Shown in pieces: positions 59,217-59,979 of a stretch of DNA of 59,979 bases. A program made the position numbers and the translations under genes. This stretch comes from Bog-756 sp036513075. Its GTDB lineage: Bacteria; Actinomycetota; Acidimicrobiia; Acidimicrobiales; RAAP-2. How positions within the stretch are numbered: position 1 is the stretch's first letter; every line of letters starts with the position of its first letter. Under the pieces are notes generated by a model. That model was not told the origin of the DNA, did not search any database, and saw nothing but the letters and a program-made list of their open reading frames with translations. Where the stretch lies: assembly GCA_036513075.1 (NCBI GenBank), contig DATBZS010000035.1:1-59979 (forward strand), given 5' to 3'.

Positions 59217-59979
59217 TCAGCCTGCTGCCAGGCGGACGCTGACCGACTCCCCGGCCGCGACGCAGGAAGCCAGGGACACGCACGCCACCCCGGTCAGGGG
59301 CAGGGCCACCGGTGCGGTCACCGCCCGCCGCCATGACGTACCCGGGTCCCGTGCGGTGCTGGACAGCACCATGACGCCGGCCTGGGGTGCGCTGGCCGCC
59401 GTCGTCCCGACAGCTACGCACGGACCCGCCGCGCACGACACGCCGAGGAGGTCGGCGGCGGTCGGGGTGACCTTGGCCGATGCCCACGTGCCCCCGCCGT
59501 CGGAGGACGTGAGGATGACACCCTGGCCGGTGCGGACGCCGCCCAGCACGGTGGCGGTGGTGCCCACCGCCACGCAGGTGGCACCGGTGCCCGTGTCGGT
59601 GGCCGCGGTGTTGCCGGCGGCAGGGGTCTTCGACAACGGGCCTGGGGTGCAGTCGATGCCTTGCAGCGCACCGGTTCCGACCGGCAGGCTCTGGAGGGTC
59701 CACGTGGCACCTCCCGAGGACGTCACGGCGATCAGCCCGATGACATGGCCGACGTCGACCAACTGCGCAGACGTGGCCCAACAGTGGACGCTGTCGGTGC
59801 ACGACAGCGACGTGGCCACCGACGCCGGGGTGGGTACCACGCCGCCGGCCTTCCAGGCGCCGGAAGATGACGGTTTGAGGGTGCCGACCCGTCCCGAGAT
59901 CACGCCCAGCGCCAGGCAACGCCCGCCCGGTCGGCAGTCGACGGCTGTGACGTCCGTCGTGCCCGCCGGCACCGGCTCG
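59217..59979 (-). CDS. Secreted Asp-box repeat protein (C-terminal part)
   Basis: The frame is open to the window edge, so the N-terminus is missing. The visible 250 or so residues contain repeated Cys-pair blocks (VDCRPGGRCLALG, LSCTDSVHCWATS, VSCAAGPCVAVG, VACVSLASCVAAG) alternating with Asp-box-like strands (TSSGGATWTL, TSSDGGGTWASA). This pattern is typical of extracellular BNR-type beta-propellers of actinobacteria. Ligand and function unknown. Confidence 0.75.
   Translation of the reverse strand, partial: EPVPAGTTDVTAVDCRPGGRCLALGVISGRVGTLKPSSSGAWKAGGVVPTPASVATSLSCTDSVHCWATSAQLVDVGHVIGLIAVTSSGGATWTLQSLPVGTGALQGIDCTPGPLSKTPAAGNTAATDTGTGATCVAVGTTATVLGGVRTGQGVILTSSDGGGTWASAKVTPTAADLLGVSCAAGPCVAVGTTAASAPQAGVMVLSSTARDPGTSWRRAVTAPVALPLTGVACVSLASCVAAGESVSVRLAAG

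Overview
The window is a high-G+C actinobacterial chromosome segment, most likely from an Acidimicrobiia-like lineage (inference; no rRNA or single-copy marker is present to place it). The signs are: strong G/C preference at third codon positions on both strands; many GTG starts; a mycothiol-dependent formaldehyde dehydrogenase (mycothiol is an actinobacterial thiol); lipoproteins with Ser/Thr-rich linkers; several acyl-CoA, SDR and amidohydrolase genes; and at least seven start codons that sit 6-8 nt behind a TANNNT -10 element, as expected for leaderless mRNAs. No rRNA, tRNA, CRISPR array, transposase or prophage was recognised. A parS-like site at 21381-21396 suggests the segment may lie in the origin-proximal part of the chromosome.

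Layout. 1-1700: start of an unidentified gene, a small Cys/His-rich ORF, and an SDR/VOC operon. 2132-5537: a sugar-type ABC importer (lipoprotein binding protein, single-domain ATPase, permease) with a perfect 15-bp hairpin between the first two genes. 5635-9729: a ferritin-like diiron protein, a 2,4-dienoyl-CoA-reductase-type SDR, an acyl-CoA carboxylase carboxyltransferase and a small conserved protein. 9848-15310: secreted and surface functions (DUF4232 lipoprotein, a protein with 41-residue repeats, a GH26-like hydrolase, a multi-pass membrane protein). 15522-20332: zinc alcohol dehydrogenase, epoxide-hydrolase-like protein, DUF4234 protein, D-threonine-aldolase-type enzyme next to a decayed flavoprotein fragment, and an acetyltransferase. 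20367-25120: a NUDIX-fold regulator-like protein, the parS-like site, RlmN, an MmcQ/YjbR protein, and a CsoR-permease operon with its operator.

25139-34139: acyl-CoA dehydrogenase, an N-terminal relic of serine dehydratase, a frameshifted two-domain VOC gene, a semialdehyde dehydrogenase overlapping a secreted GH43-like/repeat protein, a phosphatase/SDR pair, a TMEM175-type channel, and an ArsR-SRPBCC operon under a perfect 10-bp inverted repeat. 34240-43776: DUF3089 lipoprotein, a membrane GGDEF-EAL protein, and a catabolic-looking cluster (SDR, two amidohydrolases, acetoacetate-decarboxylase-like protein), then panD. 43919-52928: GH3 beta-glucosidase, P450, GNAT, a small-ORF/2-hydroxyacid dehydrogenase/hydrolase operon, enoyl-CoA hydratase and small proteins. 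52951-59979: mycothiol-dependent formaldehyde oxidation (mscR plus a metallo-beta-lactamase hydrolase) with a divergent TetR regulator, a PLP decarboxylase, a beta-class DNA methyltransferase overlapping a small-molecule-type methyltransferase, and the C-terminal part of a secreted Asp-box protein.

The genome appears free-living and heterotrophic, with sugar import, beta-linked glycan hydrolysis and fatty-acid/terpenoid-like catabolism. No single cluster stands out as a wholly new multi-gene system. The most distinctive items are the repeat-module surface proteins, the importer hairpin with the ATPase start codon in its loop, the parS-like site, the CsoR-linked permease carrying two YHS domains, and the N-terminal gene relics.
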